From contig JAEXTR010000283.1 in assembly GCA_023406915.1 (NCBI GenBank), positions 1-5,411 of the forward strand: a stretch of DNA of 5,411 nucleotides, in the 5' to 3' direction. This DNA is from Bacteroidota bacterium (GTDB taxonomy: Bacteria > Bacteroidota > Ignavibacteria > Ignavibacteriales > Ignavibacteriaceae). Under the pieces are notes generated by a model, which had not been told where the DNA came from, made no database searches, and worked only from the letters and a program-made list of their open reading frames with translations. Within the stretch, counting starts at the first letter, position 1; the number at the start of each line of letters is the position of its first letter. The translations under genes and the position numbers were made by a program. Shown one piece after another: positions 1 to 5,411 of this stretch.

Positions 1-88
1 TCACCTGTTTCTGCTGACTAAGCAGCGTAGGGGCAAGCAGCATTATCAAGGCTGTTGCACTGATGAGGAACACATTCGACTTTTTCAT
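1..88 (-). CDS. N-terminus of an exported protein in the sigma/anti-sigma operon (partial)
   Basis: Only the first 29 codons are inside the window; the rest lies beyond base 1. The visible residues begin MKKSNVFLISATALIMLLAP and continue TLLSQQKQV. This is a typical Sec signal peptide: a Lys-Lys n-region, a hydrophobic core at about residues 6-18, and a likely cleavage near Leu-Ser-Gln around residues 23-25. There is no lipobox cysteine in the visible part. The ATG at 88-86 shares one base with the TGA of the preceding anti-sigma-like gene (TGATG), which indicates translational coupling. A GAGG ribosome-binding motif sits 7 bases upstream, inside the end of that gene. The product should be periplasmic or envelope-located and co-expressed with the sigma factor. 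By analogy with similar operons in this group it could be a DUF4097-type beta-strand repeat protein, but nothing in the 29 residues proves that. The start is well supported; the function is unknown. Confidence 0.8.
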   Translation of the reverse strand, partial: MKKSNVFLISATALIMLLAPTLLSQQKQV

Positions 89-1035
89 CAGATCGCCTCA
101 ATAATGGTTTTTGCTTTAAACTTTACATACTCATTATCATCTGTTTCAGCTCTTTCCCTTAAGATTCTCTCTCCTTCTTGGGTTATAACAGGTGTCTTTG
201 ATAAAGCTTCACCAAGTGCATTGATGGCTTCGATACGCACGGCAGAGTTACCATCTGAGGAAAGTGCTTTAAGAAGAGCTTCCTTTATCCTGAGATCGTA
301 TTCAAATTCCTTTAATTGCTTTACAGCTGCAATTCTGACTCCTGCATTTTCATCTTGAAGCAACAGGGTAATCAGGGCCTGTTTCATTTGCTCATCACGA
401 AGTGGGACCTGACTCGTCTTAAAGGCATGAAAGGAGTTGAGACGTGTGGCAGGGTTTACTTCGTTCAGCATGGCATTCATCAGTAGCTTTCTGATTTTTG
501 CCTCATTTATGCTGCCGCTGACCACAAACTTACGGCTGGCATCAAAGGAAAAGGTTATTTCACCATCCGATGCATCATTATCAACAAATTTGATGTTTGA
601 GATCATCAGACTATCGAGTTCAAGGTTATCTTCCTGATTACCTATGCCGCTGATAATCTGCAATGATGACTGACTTGCAGAATTGAAAAGCATTAATGCA
701 ATGAGAAATCCGGAAACAAAAACTAGAGGATATGCAAACACAGGCTTTGCAAAAAAACGCTTCAGTTCCACGAAAAAACCCACTTCTGCGGGTGTGGAAT
801 CCGGAGTACCTTTCTCCTGTGCAAGTACCGTGAAGAGTTCATCCCGTGCTTCTTTTACAAAAGAATCCGGCAGGTTATCCTGCTCAAAGAGGTCGAGTGC
901 AAACGACTCCCTCTCTGCTTTTTTCTTCCGGCAATGGGGCCACAAAGCAAGATGACTTTTCAGGTGCTGTTCATCCTCTCTGCCCAGTTCACCAAATACC
1001 GATTGTACAATTAACTCTTCATATTCCTGATGCAT
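88..1035 (-). CDS. Membrane-anchored anti-sigma-like protein with C-terminal HEAT repeats
   Basis: This 315-residue protein is predicted to bind and hold the adjacent ECF sigma factor at the membrane. Residues 1-45 resemble the N-terminal anti-sigma zinc-finger (zf-HC2/ZAS) helix bundle: an acidic helix, then HLKSHLALWPHCRKK. The usual H-x3-C-x2-C is here H28-x3-W32-x2-C35, so one metal-ligand cysteine is replaced by tryptophan. A single hydrophobic segment at about residues 98-118 (PVFAYPLVFVSGFLIALMLF) is preceded by basic residues, giving a cytoplasmic N-terminus. Residues 120-205 form an unrecognised soluble region containing an ITFSF...FVVSG beta-rich patch. Residues 212-315 hold about three HEAT-like helical repeats, with VRIAAVKQL, VRIEAINAL and VKFKAKTII marking equivalent second helices. 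The predicted topology puts the repeats in the periplasm. The ATG lies one base after the sigma-factor stop, and the gene's own stop overlaps the next start. The assignment as anti-sigma rests on position and the N-terminal pattern; HEAT repeats and the membrane segment are read directly. Confidence 0.82.
   Translation of the reverse strand: MHQEYEELIVQSVFGELGREDEQHLKSHLALWPHCRKKKAERESFALDLFEQDNLPDSFVKEARDELFTVLAQEKGTPDSTPAEVGFFVELKRFFAKPVFAYPLVFVSGFLIALMLFNSASQSSLQIISGIGNQEDNLELDSLMISNIKFVDNDASDGEITFSFDASRKFVVSGSINEAKIRKLLMNAMLNEVNPATRLNSFHAFKTSQVPLRDEQMKQALITLLLQDENAGVRIAAVKQLKEFEYDLRIKEALLKALSSDGNSAVRIEAINALGEALSKTPVITQEGERILRERAETDDNEYVKFKAKTIIEAI
96..99 (-). promoter_or_regulatory. Ribosome-binding site for the exported protein starting at 88
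   Basis: GAGG on the minus strand lies 7 bases before the ATG at 88-86 and inside the last codons of the anti-sigma-like gene. Together with the TGATG stop/start overlap it fixes this start and suggests that ribosomes finishing the upstream gene reinitiate here. It is the clearest Shine-Dalgarno-like motif in the window. Confidence 0.6.
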
Positions 1036-1036
1036 A

Positions 1037-1609
1037 TTACTGCTCTTCTTTCTGGATGTAACCTAAGTCGGCACGCAACTTTTGTACTGCATGAAACAAG
1101 TACCTTTTTATGGTGCCTTCCTTGATATTCATCATAGATGCAATTTCTTTCATTTTGAAACCCTGATAATGCCTGAGAACGAATACCATCCGTTGCTGAT
1201 CAGGCAACCGGTTCACTGCATTATGAATTGCAGTTTTTCTTTCTTTGTCAATGCCGCTCATGCTTGGATCGGGTACTGCTTCATCGGGCAGTGTATTCAG
1301 GAATCCGTCATCCTCATCTCCGGATAATGGGGTATAATCATGTCTTTGCTCTTTCTTTGCAAAACTCAGACACGTGTTCACCACTATTCTGTATAACCAT
1401 GTATTGAACTGACTACGGTACTCAAACTTGTGTAATCCTTTATACACCCGGATGAATGTCTCCTGATAAATGTCTTTTGCCAGGTCTTTGGAGCGGACAT
1501 ATTTATACGCCGTTGCAAGCACTTTTTTATCATAGCGCTGCAATAGTTCTTCAAAGGCGGTTTCATCACCATCCTTGAAGCGTTCTATAAGTTCCTGATC
1601 ACTGTTCAT
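1037..1609 (-). CDS. ECF-family RNA polymerase sigma factor
   Basis: A 190-residue sigma-70 family protein of extracytoplasmic-function type, which directs RNA polymerase to a dedicated set of promoters when released from its anti-sigma partner. Region 2 spans about residues 9-85. It contains AFEELLQRYDKKV, then the core-binding and -10-melting signature DIYQETFIRVYKGL (46-59), then FNTWLYRIVVNTC (68-80). A charged linker, rich in Asp and Pro at 91-120, leads to region 4 at about 127-181. There LPDQQRMVFVLRHYQGF is followed by the helix-turn-helix MKEIASMMNIKEGTIKRYLF, which recognises the -35 element. There is no region 1 or 3 and no C-terminal extension, and the length is normal for ECF factors. 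The start ATG at 1609-1607 has only a weak upstream GGAT motif. The stop TAA is one base from the ATG of the anti-sigma-like gene, the usual sigma/anti-sigma pairing. The inducing signal and the target promoters cannot be read from the window. Confidence 0.95.
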   Translation of the reverse strand: MNSDQELIERFKDGDETAFEELLQRYDKKVLATAYKYVRSKDLAKDIYQETFIRVYKGLHKFEYRSQFNTWLYRIVVNTCLSFAKKEQRHDYTPLSGDEDDGFLNTLPDEAVPDPSMSGIDKERKTAIHNAVNRLPDQQRMVFVLRHYQGFKMKEIASMMNIKEGTIKRYLFHAVQKLRADLGYIQKEEQ

Positions 1610-1659
1610 ATCTATCCGTTATCTTCTTTGACTCCGGTCTGTTAAAAAAGGTTGTATCA

Positions 1660-2526
1660 CTACTCTTCATTTCTGCGCATGGATTGTAATCCTTCATTCT
1701 GAATCACATCACGGTAATTGACCAGCCGAATGCCTTGCTCCTTCAAGCCCTGATGAAATTCCTCGGAAAGAAGTGCATCCAATTCTGCCTGACGGTGTTT
1801 ACTCATTTCACTTAATCCACCAGCGTTCAGATCAGTCATTGCAGCAAGTTCATCATTATCGATTCCTATATGGCAAACCAGCAGCCCCTTTTCAGGTAGC
1901 TCCGCATCTCTGATGATCGCCCCAAGTGCATTGGTTTTCTGATCAGGCGCATCACTGTACACATTTTTGAGATCTTTTTCGCCAAAATATCTTGTTAAAC
2001 CGAAACCGTATTCAGCTGCGAGCTTTTCAACCAGTTGTCTTAGCTCTTTAGTAGTAACGGCTGCACCCATATGAAAATCCATATAGGATATCTGTATGCC
2101 CGACTGTAATGCACGTTCTATCTGTGCTCTCAGCTCAATTTCAAACTCCTCAATCTTTGGATTGTTTTCAAATAAGAGTTTTCTTGAAGGGAAAAAGTAT
2201 CCATTCTTATCCACCAGACTTGGTACAAGAGACTTTCCCGCAACTGGTCCCCACCGGTATTCCTTCCACTCTGAGTTGAGTGTGAGGTGAATGCCCACCG
2301 CAATGTGGGGGTATTTCTTCAGGATTTCTACCCCTTCCTGATACCAGGGGCATGCGAACATAACGCTCGCTGAGAGTGGTATACCTGTCTTAGCAAGCGT
2401 ATCAATCGCCATATTGATACTATGGGACATCCCGATATCATCACATCTGATCAGGAGGGTTTTCTCCTGTGGCATGACCATAGTGGAAAAGAATACGAGC
2501 AGCAGGGGAAGGAGCATCCGGTTCAT
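1660..2526 (-). CDS. Exported ChbG/YdjC (HpnK) family carbohydrate deacetylase
   Basis: A 288-residue member of the YdjC-like family, metal-dependent enzymes that remove N-acetyl groups from small carbohydrates such as chito-oligosaccharides. Residues 1-20 (MNRMLLPLLLVFFSTMVMPQ) form a signal peptide, so it should act outside the cytoplasm, unlike E. coli ChbG. The (beta/alpha) barrel starts with LLIRCDDIGMSHSIN, giving the family Asp-Asp pair at 29-30. VGIHLTLNSEW supplies His80 and MDFHMG supplies His152; with Asp30 these are the expected metal ligands. LVCHIG (His219) and the closing LKEQGIRLVNYRDV are also family-like. I chose the ATG at 2526. The reading frame can be extended to a TTG at 2568, but that adds 14 hydrophilic residues before the signal peptide and lies inside the -7 promoter box. 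A GAAAG motif is 5 bases upstream of the chosen ATG. The gene has its own promoter and is shielded by a terminator from the surface-protein gene. The substrate is not determinable. It could be named simply polysaccharide deacetylase-like. Confidence 0.87.
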   Translation of the reverse strand: MNRMLLPLLLVFFSTMVMPQEKTLLIRCDDIGMSHSINMAIDTLAKTGIPLSASVMFACPWYQEGVEILKKYPHIAVGIHLTLNSEWKEYRWGPVAGKSLVPSLVDKNGYFFPSRKLLFENNPKIEEFEIELRAQIERALQSGIQISYMDFHMGAAVTTKELRQLVEKLAAEYGFGLTRYFGEKDLKNVYSDAPDQKTNALGAIIRDAELPEKGLLVCHIGIDNDELAAMTDLNAGGLSEMSKHRQAELDALLSEEFHQGLKEQGIRLVNYRDVIQNEGLQSMRRNEE

Positions 2527-2531
2527 AACAA

Positions 2532-2536
2532 CTTTC
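2532..2536 (-). promoter_or_regulatory. Weak ribosome-binding site deciding the deacetylase start
   Basis: GAAAG on the minus strand sits 5 bases before the ATG at 2526-2524. It is a weak match to the anti-Shine-Dalgarno complement, as is common in Bacteroidota. It still supports the ATG over the in-frame TTG at 2568, which has no comparable motif in front. Confidence 0.4.
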
Positions 2537-2565
2537 AAATTGTGTGTAGAGGAGAATTCACAGGT

Positions 2566-2597
2566 CAAAAATAACAGAATGCGGGTTGTGGTTCAAA
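2566..2597 (-). promoter_or_regulatory. Bacteroidota-type promoter for the deacetylase gene
   Basis: On the minus strand TTTG (2597-2594) is followed, after exactly 20 bases, by TATTTTTG (2573-2566). This matches all fixed positions of the Bacteroidota primary-sigma promoter: a -33 TTTG and a -7 TAnnTTTG separated by about 19-21 bases. Transcription should begin near 2560, giving a leader of roughly 35 bases before the ATG at 2526. It lies between the upstream gene's terminator and the deacetylase start, where a promoter is needed. It may also serve the sigma operon by read-through, because no terminator is visible between 1660 and 1609. The consensus match is seen directly; activity is inferred. 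Confidence 0.75.
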
Positions 2598-2614
2598 CGG
2601 AACGAGGCAGGGAT

Positions 2615-2646
2615 AAAAAAAAACCGCTCCCGGAACCCGGGAGCGG
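2615..2646 (-). terminator. Strong intrinsic terminator after the T9SS surface-protein gene
   Basis: The minus strand forms a perfect 10-bp GC-rich stem, CCGCTCCCGG pairing with CCGGGAGCGG (2646-2637 with 2633-2624). The loop is 3 bases (2636-2634) and nine uninterrupted T residues follow at 2623-2615. It begins 24 bases past the stop codon of the large gene. It isolates that gene from the deacetylase. The A-tract/hairpin order fits termination only on the minus strand. Confidence 0.95.
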
Positions 2647-2670
2647 CTAGTGATACTATAACAGCATCAA

Positions 2671-5411
2671 TTACTTCATAAGAAGCATCTTCTTTACCTG
2701 GGTAAAGTTGTTGCCGTCTGCACCGTTTGCCTGCAGAACATAGAGATAGGTTCCGCTTGCCAGTTTTGAAGCATCAAATACGATATCGAATCTGCCTGCA
2801 TCAAAAGTACGGTCTGTGAGGGTGCTTATTTCGCTGCCAGCGATGTCATAGATCTTCAGTGTAACCTTTGCACTGACTGGCAGAGTAAAGCTGATAGTTG
2901 TTGATGGGTTAAACGGATTGGGATAGTTCTGTGCGAGTGCGAACTCAGCCGGAATGGTGTTTTCAACCAGAATAGCTGCTGAGTATTCAGTATTGCCATC
3001 CAGATCAATCTGTTTCAGTCTGTAGTAGAATGAGCCATTCACCGCAGAAGCATCATGATAGCTGTATGCCTTCTGAGTTGTGGTGGTTCCGTTTCCTTTT
3101 ACGAATCCAATAGGAGCGAAGGTGGTTCCATCACTGCTGCGTTCAACCTGGAATCCAAGGTTGTTGGTTTCAGTAGCAGTTTCCCAATTCAGAGTGATAC
3201 CATTTGAACTTGCCTTACCACTGAATGATACGAGTTCAACCGGCAGTGGTGATTCAGGATGCTCATCTGCGCCCATATAAGGTATAGCCACACTTCTCAG
3301 CTGACCATCAATATCATAGAGCACTGATGCGATTGGCAAACCGGCGAGGAAGATATCGCCAATAGAATTACCAGTAAGATGGAGGTCTGTATTCGATACA
3401 AAGTTTACATTTCTTGAAACCGAGTGTGGATCCTGACCTGAACCAGTCTTCCAGTCAGCAAGGGTGGTGTAATCGGTTGTATTGTATTTACCAACCAAAC
3501 CATTTGGAACATAGATATTATTATAGTCTGCATTCAGCTGGCTTGTTGCAGAAGGTGCATTGGTCCAATGGATACCATAGGAATTTGTTCCAGTATGATT
3601 ATTCACATAAATGTTGTTCATCATATTCAGAATTGCAGCTGACTGTACTTCAGTACCAACGCAGGCATGAACTCCGGTGGAAGTGGTTGGAGTAATAAGT
3701 ATGGTATTATAAGCCATATTCATGATACCATTCCAGGTAGCTGAACCGAATACAACGCCATAAACCCTAAAGGTAGTGTTCGTACCCAGGTTTGAGAAGT
3801 TCGGAGCAATGAAATTGTTTACAGCATTGATCACGCCAGTGTTACCATACACTACGATACCGCCAACAAATCTGCTGGTTGAGGAATTACCCTTCAGGTT
3901 GAAGATTCTGTTATTGGCAATCACGGTGGTGTCATCAGCTACACTGCCAGTAATATAGATTGCTGAGTAGAAAGCTTTATCAGCAACAGGTGAGGTGATG
4001 TAGATACTGTTTCCGATATAGCTGTTTTTAGCAATGAAGAACGTAGTAATTGCTCTTCTGCCTGCATAAATGATACAGTTTTCAATTTTACCTGAAACTG
4101 GTGATGCTGCTGAGTTACCCCACATGCCAACGCCGGTTTCAAAGGCTTTTGTTTCGTCACCAATCATACAGTTCTGAATCAATACATTGTCTGCCGCGCC
4201 AGTGGTTTCTGCACCATCGATTGCAATACCTGCAGTCTGAACTGTAGGTTTCATATTAGTGTATTTGATGTTACAGTTTTTAATGGTCATATTGTCAGCA
4301 TTATTCAGAATCTCAATAGCCCACTGACCATTGGTAGCATCGTCAAACATGAAGGTAAGGTCACGGCTGGTGCCGGTTCCGTTGGTACCATCAATGGTAA
4401 CATAATCAGTACCATCAAACAGAATTCCGTACAGATCAGTACCGAAGTTATTGACTGTGATGGTGGGGGTCTTGCCTGTTGCGGGCTTGATGACCAGTTT
4501 ATTGGTGGCAGTCATATCCTGACGGTTTAACAACAGATTACCTGTTTCAGTCAGATTCCCATCAATAAGAAAACGGACGGTTCCACTGACGCCAACTGCA
4601 TTCAATGAGTCAAATGCCTGCTTCAGTGAGGTGAACCCTTTAGGATTTGCACCCTTAGGGATGAAGTAGTCTCCGGAAAGCACAGGGTTTGCCGCTACAA
4701 AACCAGTAAATTTGAATACACCACCTACCGTAGCCGGTGTGAGTTGATCTGTAAAGTTGCCAGCCCAGCCAACGTTATTGTTAGCAAAGCCAACTGCGGT
4801 GTGTTGAATACCAATACGTCCGTCAAAATCTGTCCAGCTTGCACCATCATTCAGACTGTATGATGCGCCAGATAATCCGGTTGCTGCACCAGTGCTAACC
4901 CAAACATTCGGTGTTCCGGGGATATGGCAGAAATCGTTTCCATAAAATGTTCCGGTCGGGGTGAATTCAACCCAGGTCTTACCGCTATCAATGGTACGAT
5001 AGGACTTGTTATCTACTGGTGAGTTCTGAGCAGGAACAAATGCGAGACCGTTAGCAGCATCTCTCATTTTGATCTTGAACTGATAGTTTCCGATCGGGGT
5101 GGTATGCACTGTCCAGTTCAGACCACGGTCTGTAGAACGATATACACGTCCCTTGTTTGTGCTGAACCATATGTGGTTGCCAATAGCAGAGTAGTAACCA
5201 ACGACACCATATTCACCGGAGAGTGCGGCTGGTATGTTTGCCTGAGGAACACGTACCCAGTTCGTGCCACCATTCGTAGTGGTATAGAATTCAAAATATC
5301 CACCGTTAGGATCACCCTGGGTAAATCCATTATTTGCGTCGAAAAAGTGGATAATATTCGGGAAACCGTTTGGTGCTGTATAGGTGGCGGTTGTCTGGTG
5401 TGTCCATGTGG
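2671..5411 (-). CDS. Giant T9SS-secreted surface protein: Asp-box propeller plus beta-helix (partial, N-terminus missing)
   Basis: The frame is open from the window edge to the TAA at 2673-2671, giving 912 visible residues; the start lies beyond 5411. Residues 1-240 are a beta-propeller of BNR/sialidase-repeat type with four Asp boxes: TTNGGTNW, STDRGLNW, TIDSGKTW and SLNDGASW. Residues 245-285 (SGDYFIPKG...FTSLKQAFDSLNAVGVSGTV) are the entry segment often seen before Bacteroidota beta-helices. Residues about 285-715 form a right-handed parallel beta-helix (pectin-lyase fold) with rungs such as MTIKNCNIKY, VLIQNCMIGD, GKIENCIIYA and LNADYNNIYV. It closes with DIDGQLRSVAIPYMGADE. Residues 722-816 (LPVELVSFSGKAS...YYRLKQIDLDG) are a fibronectin-like beta-sandwich, and 817-912 are the T9SS sorting domain. 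The protein should be exported by Sec, then by T9SS, to the surface or medium. No catalytic sialidase or lyase residues can be assigned, so binding or adhesion is as likely as enzymatic action. An internal GTG at 5109 is not the start, because homologous-looking propeller sequence continues upstream of it. Confidence 0.9.
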   Translation of the reverse strand, partial: TWTHQTTATYTAPNGFPNIIHFFDANNGFTQGDPNGGYFEFYTTTNGGTNWVRVPQANIPAALSGEYGVVGYYSAIGNHIWFSTNKGRVYRSTDRGLNWTVHTTPIGNYQFKIKMRDAANGLAFVPAQNSPVDNKSYRTIDSGKTWVEFTPTGTFYGNDFCHIPGTPNVWVSTGAATGLSGASYSLNDGASWTDFDGRIGIQHTAVGFANNNVGWAGNFTDQLTPATVGGVFKFTGFVAANPVLSGDYFIPKGANPKGFTSLKQAFDSLNAVGVSGTVRFLIDGNLTETGNLLLNRQDMTATNKLVIKPATGKTPTITVNNFGTDLYGILFDGTDYVTIDGTNGTGTSRDLTFMFDDATNGQWAIEILNNADNMTIKNCNIKYTNMKPTVQTAGIAIDGAETTGAADNVLIQNCMIGDETKAFETGVGMWGNSAASPVSGKIENCIIYAGRRAITTFFIAKNSYIGNSIYITSPVADKAFYSAIYITGSVADDTTVIANNRIFNLKGNSSTSRFVGGIVVYGNTGVINAVNNFIAPNFSNLGTNTTFRVYGVVFGSATWNGIMNMAYNTILITPTTSTGVHACVGTEVQSAAILNMMNNIYVNNHTGTNSYGIHWTNAPSATSQLNADYNNIYVPNGLVGKYNTTDYTTLADWKTGSGQDPHSVSRNVNFVSNTDLHLTGNSIGDIFLAGLPIASVLYDIDGQLRSVAIPYMGADEHPESPLPVELVSFSGKASSNGITLNWETATETNNLGFQVERSSDGTTFAPIGFVKGNGTTTTQKAYSYHDASAVNGSFYYRLKQIDLDGNTEYSAAILVENTIPAEFALAQNYPNPFNPSTTISFTLPVSAKVTLKIYDIAGSEISTLTDRTFDAGRFDIVFDASKLASGTYLYVLQANGADGNNFTQVKKMLLMK
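2674..2961 (-). other. T9SS type A C-terminal sorting domain
   Basis: The last 96 residues of the surface protein show the standard type IX signal. FALAQNYPNPFNPSTTISF opens the domain, VTLKIYDIAGSEISTL forms the central strand, FDASKLASGTYLYVLQA is the conserved SG-x-Y strand, and a basic tail KKMLLMK ends the protein. In this family the domain carries the cargo across the outer membrane and is usually cleaved, with cargo then released or fixed to surface glycolipid. Its presence implies that the genome encodes PorU/SprA-type T9SS components elsewhere. Confidence 0.95.
4834..5280 (-). repeat. Four Asp-box (BNR) repeats of the propeller
   Basis: The boxes start at 5280 (TTNGGTNW), 5136 (STDRGLNW), 4995 (TIDSGKTW) and 4857 (SLNDGASW), all read on the minus strand. 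The steps are 48, 47 and 46 residues, a regular spacing that fits one box per propeller blade. All keep the G-x-x-W pattern. The first has Asn in place of the box Asp and the fourth reads SLNDGASW with Asn-Asp. Further blades are probably encoded beyond 5411. Confidence 0.85.

Noticed and set aside
1610..1659. Terminator between the deacetylase and the sigma gene
   Set aside because: There is a short run of T residues on the minus strand (around 1643-1648) but no GC-rich stem in front of it, so read-through remains possible.
2527..2568. Extended deacetylase reading frame starting at TTG 2568
   Set aside because: It adds 14 non-conserved polar residues in front of a clean signal peptide, uses a rare start codon and overlaps the -7 promoter box. 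The ATG at 2526 is preferred.
2591..2603. GTTC/GAAC 4-bp inverted repeat overlapping the -33 box
   Set aside because: Only four paired bases around a five-base spacer; this is too short to call an operator without a second copy or conservation.
3939..4163. Minus-strand 74-residue reading frame, and several plus-strand frames across the window
   Set aside because: All lie inside well-supported minus-strand genes, have no promoter or ribosome-binding context, and encode low-complexity or unfamiliar sequence.
3247..4557. Tandem DNA repeats in the beta-helix region
   Set aside because: The rungs share an N-x-I protein pattern but vary in length and nucleotide sequence. They reflect fold periodicity, not DNA-level repeats.
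5107..5109. GTG at 5109 as the start of the surface protein
   Set aside because: The frame remains open for 100 more codons to the window edge and encodes propeller sequence with two Asp boxes, so the gene is cut by the window and does not start here.
5118..5330. Minus-strand 70-residue reading frame
   Set aside because: It overlaps the surface-protein gene in another frame. The translation has no recognisable domain, while the main frame shows clear Asp boxes over the same bases.

Overview
The window looks like chromosomal DNA of a Bacteroidota/Chlorobiota-group bacterium, most likely of the Ignavibacteria type. Two independent signs support this. A very large secreted protein ends in a type IX secretion (T9SS) sorting domain carrying the QNYPNPFNPSTT signature, and the one clear promoter has the Bacteroidota architecture (TTTG, 20 bases, TAnnTTTG) rather than the E. 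coli sigma-70 one. No mobile element, tRNA, rRNA or CRISPR is visible.

All five genes lie on the minus strand, so the biological order runs from high to low coordinates. (1) 5411-2671: the C-terminal 912 residues of a giant secreted protein made of an Asp-box beta-propeller, a right-handed beta-helix, a beta-sandwich linker and a T9SS tail. Its N-terminus is off the window. A strong intrinsic terminator follows 24 bases after its stop codon. (2) 2526-1660: an exported ChbG/YdjC-type deacetylase with its own promoter between the terminator and its start. (3) 1609-1037: an ECF sigma factor, 50 bases after the deacetylase. (4) 1035-88: a membrane-anchored anti-sigma-like protein with a degenerate zinc-binding motif, one transmembrane segment and C-terminal HEAT-like repeats. 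(5) 88-1: the first 29 codons of an exported protein that runs off the window.

Genes 3, 4 and 5 are packed with a one-base gap (TAA-T-ATG) and a one-base overlap (TGATG), so they form a translationally coupled unit. In it, a sigma factor, its probable membrane-bound regulator and an envelope protein are made together. This is the layout of a cell-envelope sensing system. The deacetylase may be co-transcribed with it, since no terminator lies in the 50-base gap, or it may simply be the upstream neighbour. The giant surface protein is transcriptionally separate.

There is no gene-free stretch over 300 bases. The longest is 2527-2670, which holds the terminator, the promoter and a short leader. 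I saw no wholly new system. The most noteworthy items are the anti-sigma protein with HEAT repeats and a Cys-to-Trp change in its zinc motif, and the well-formed promoter/terminator punctuation.
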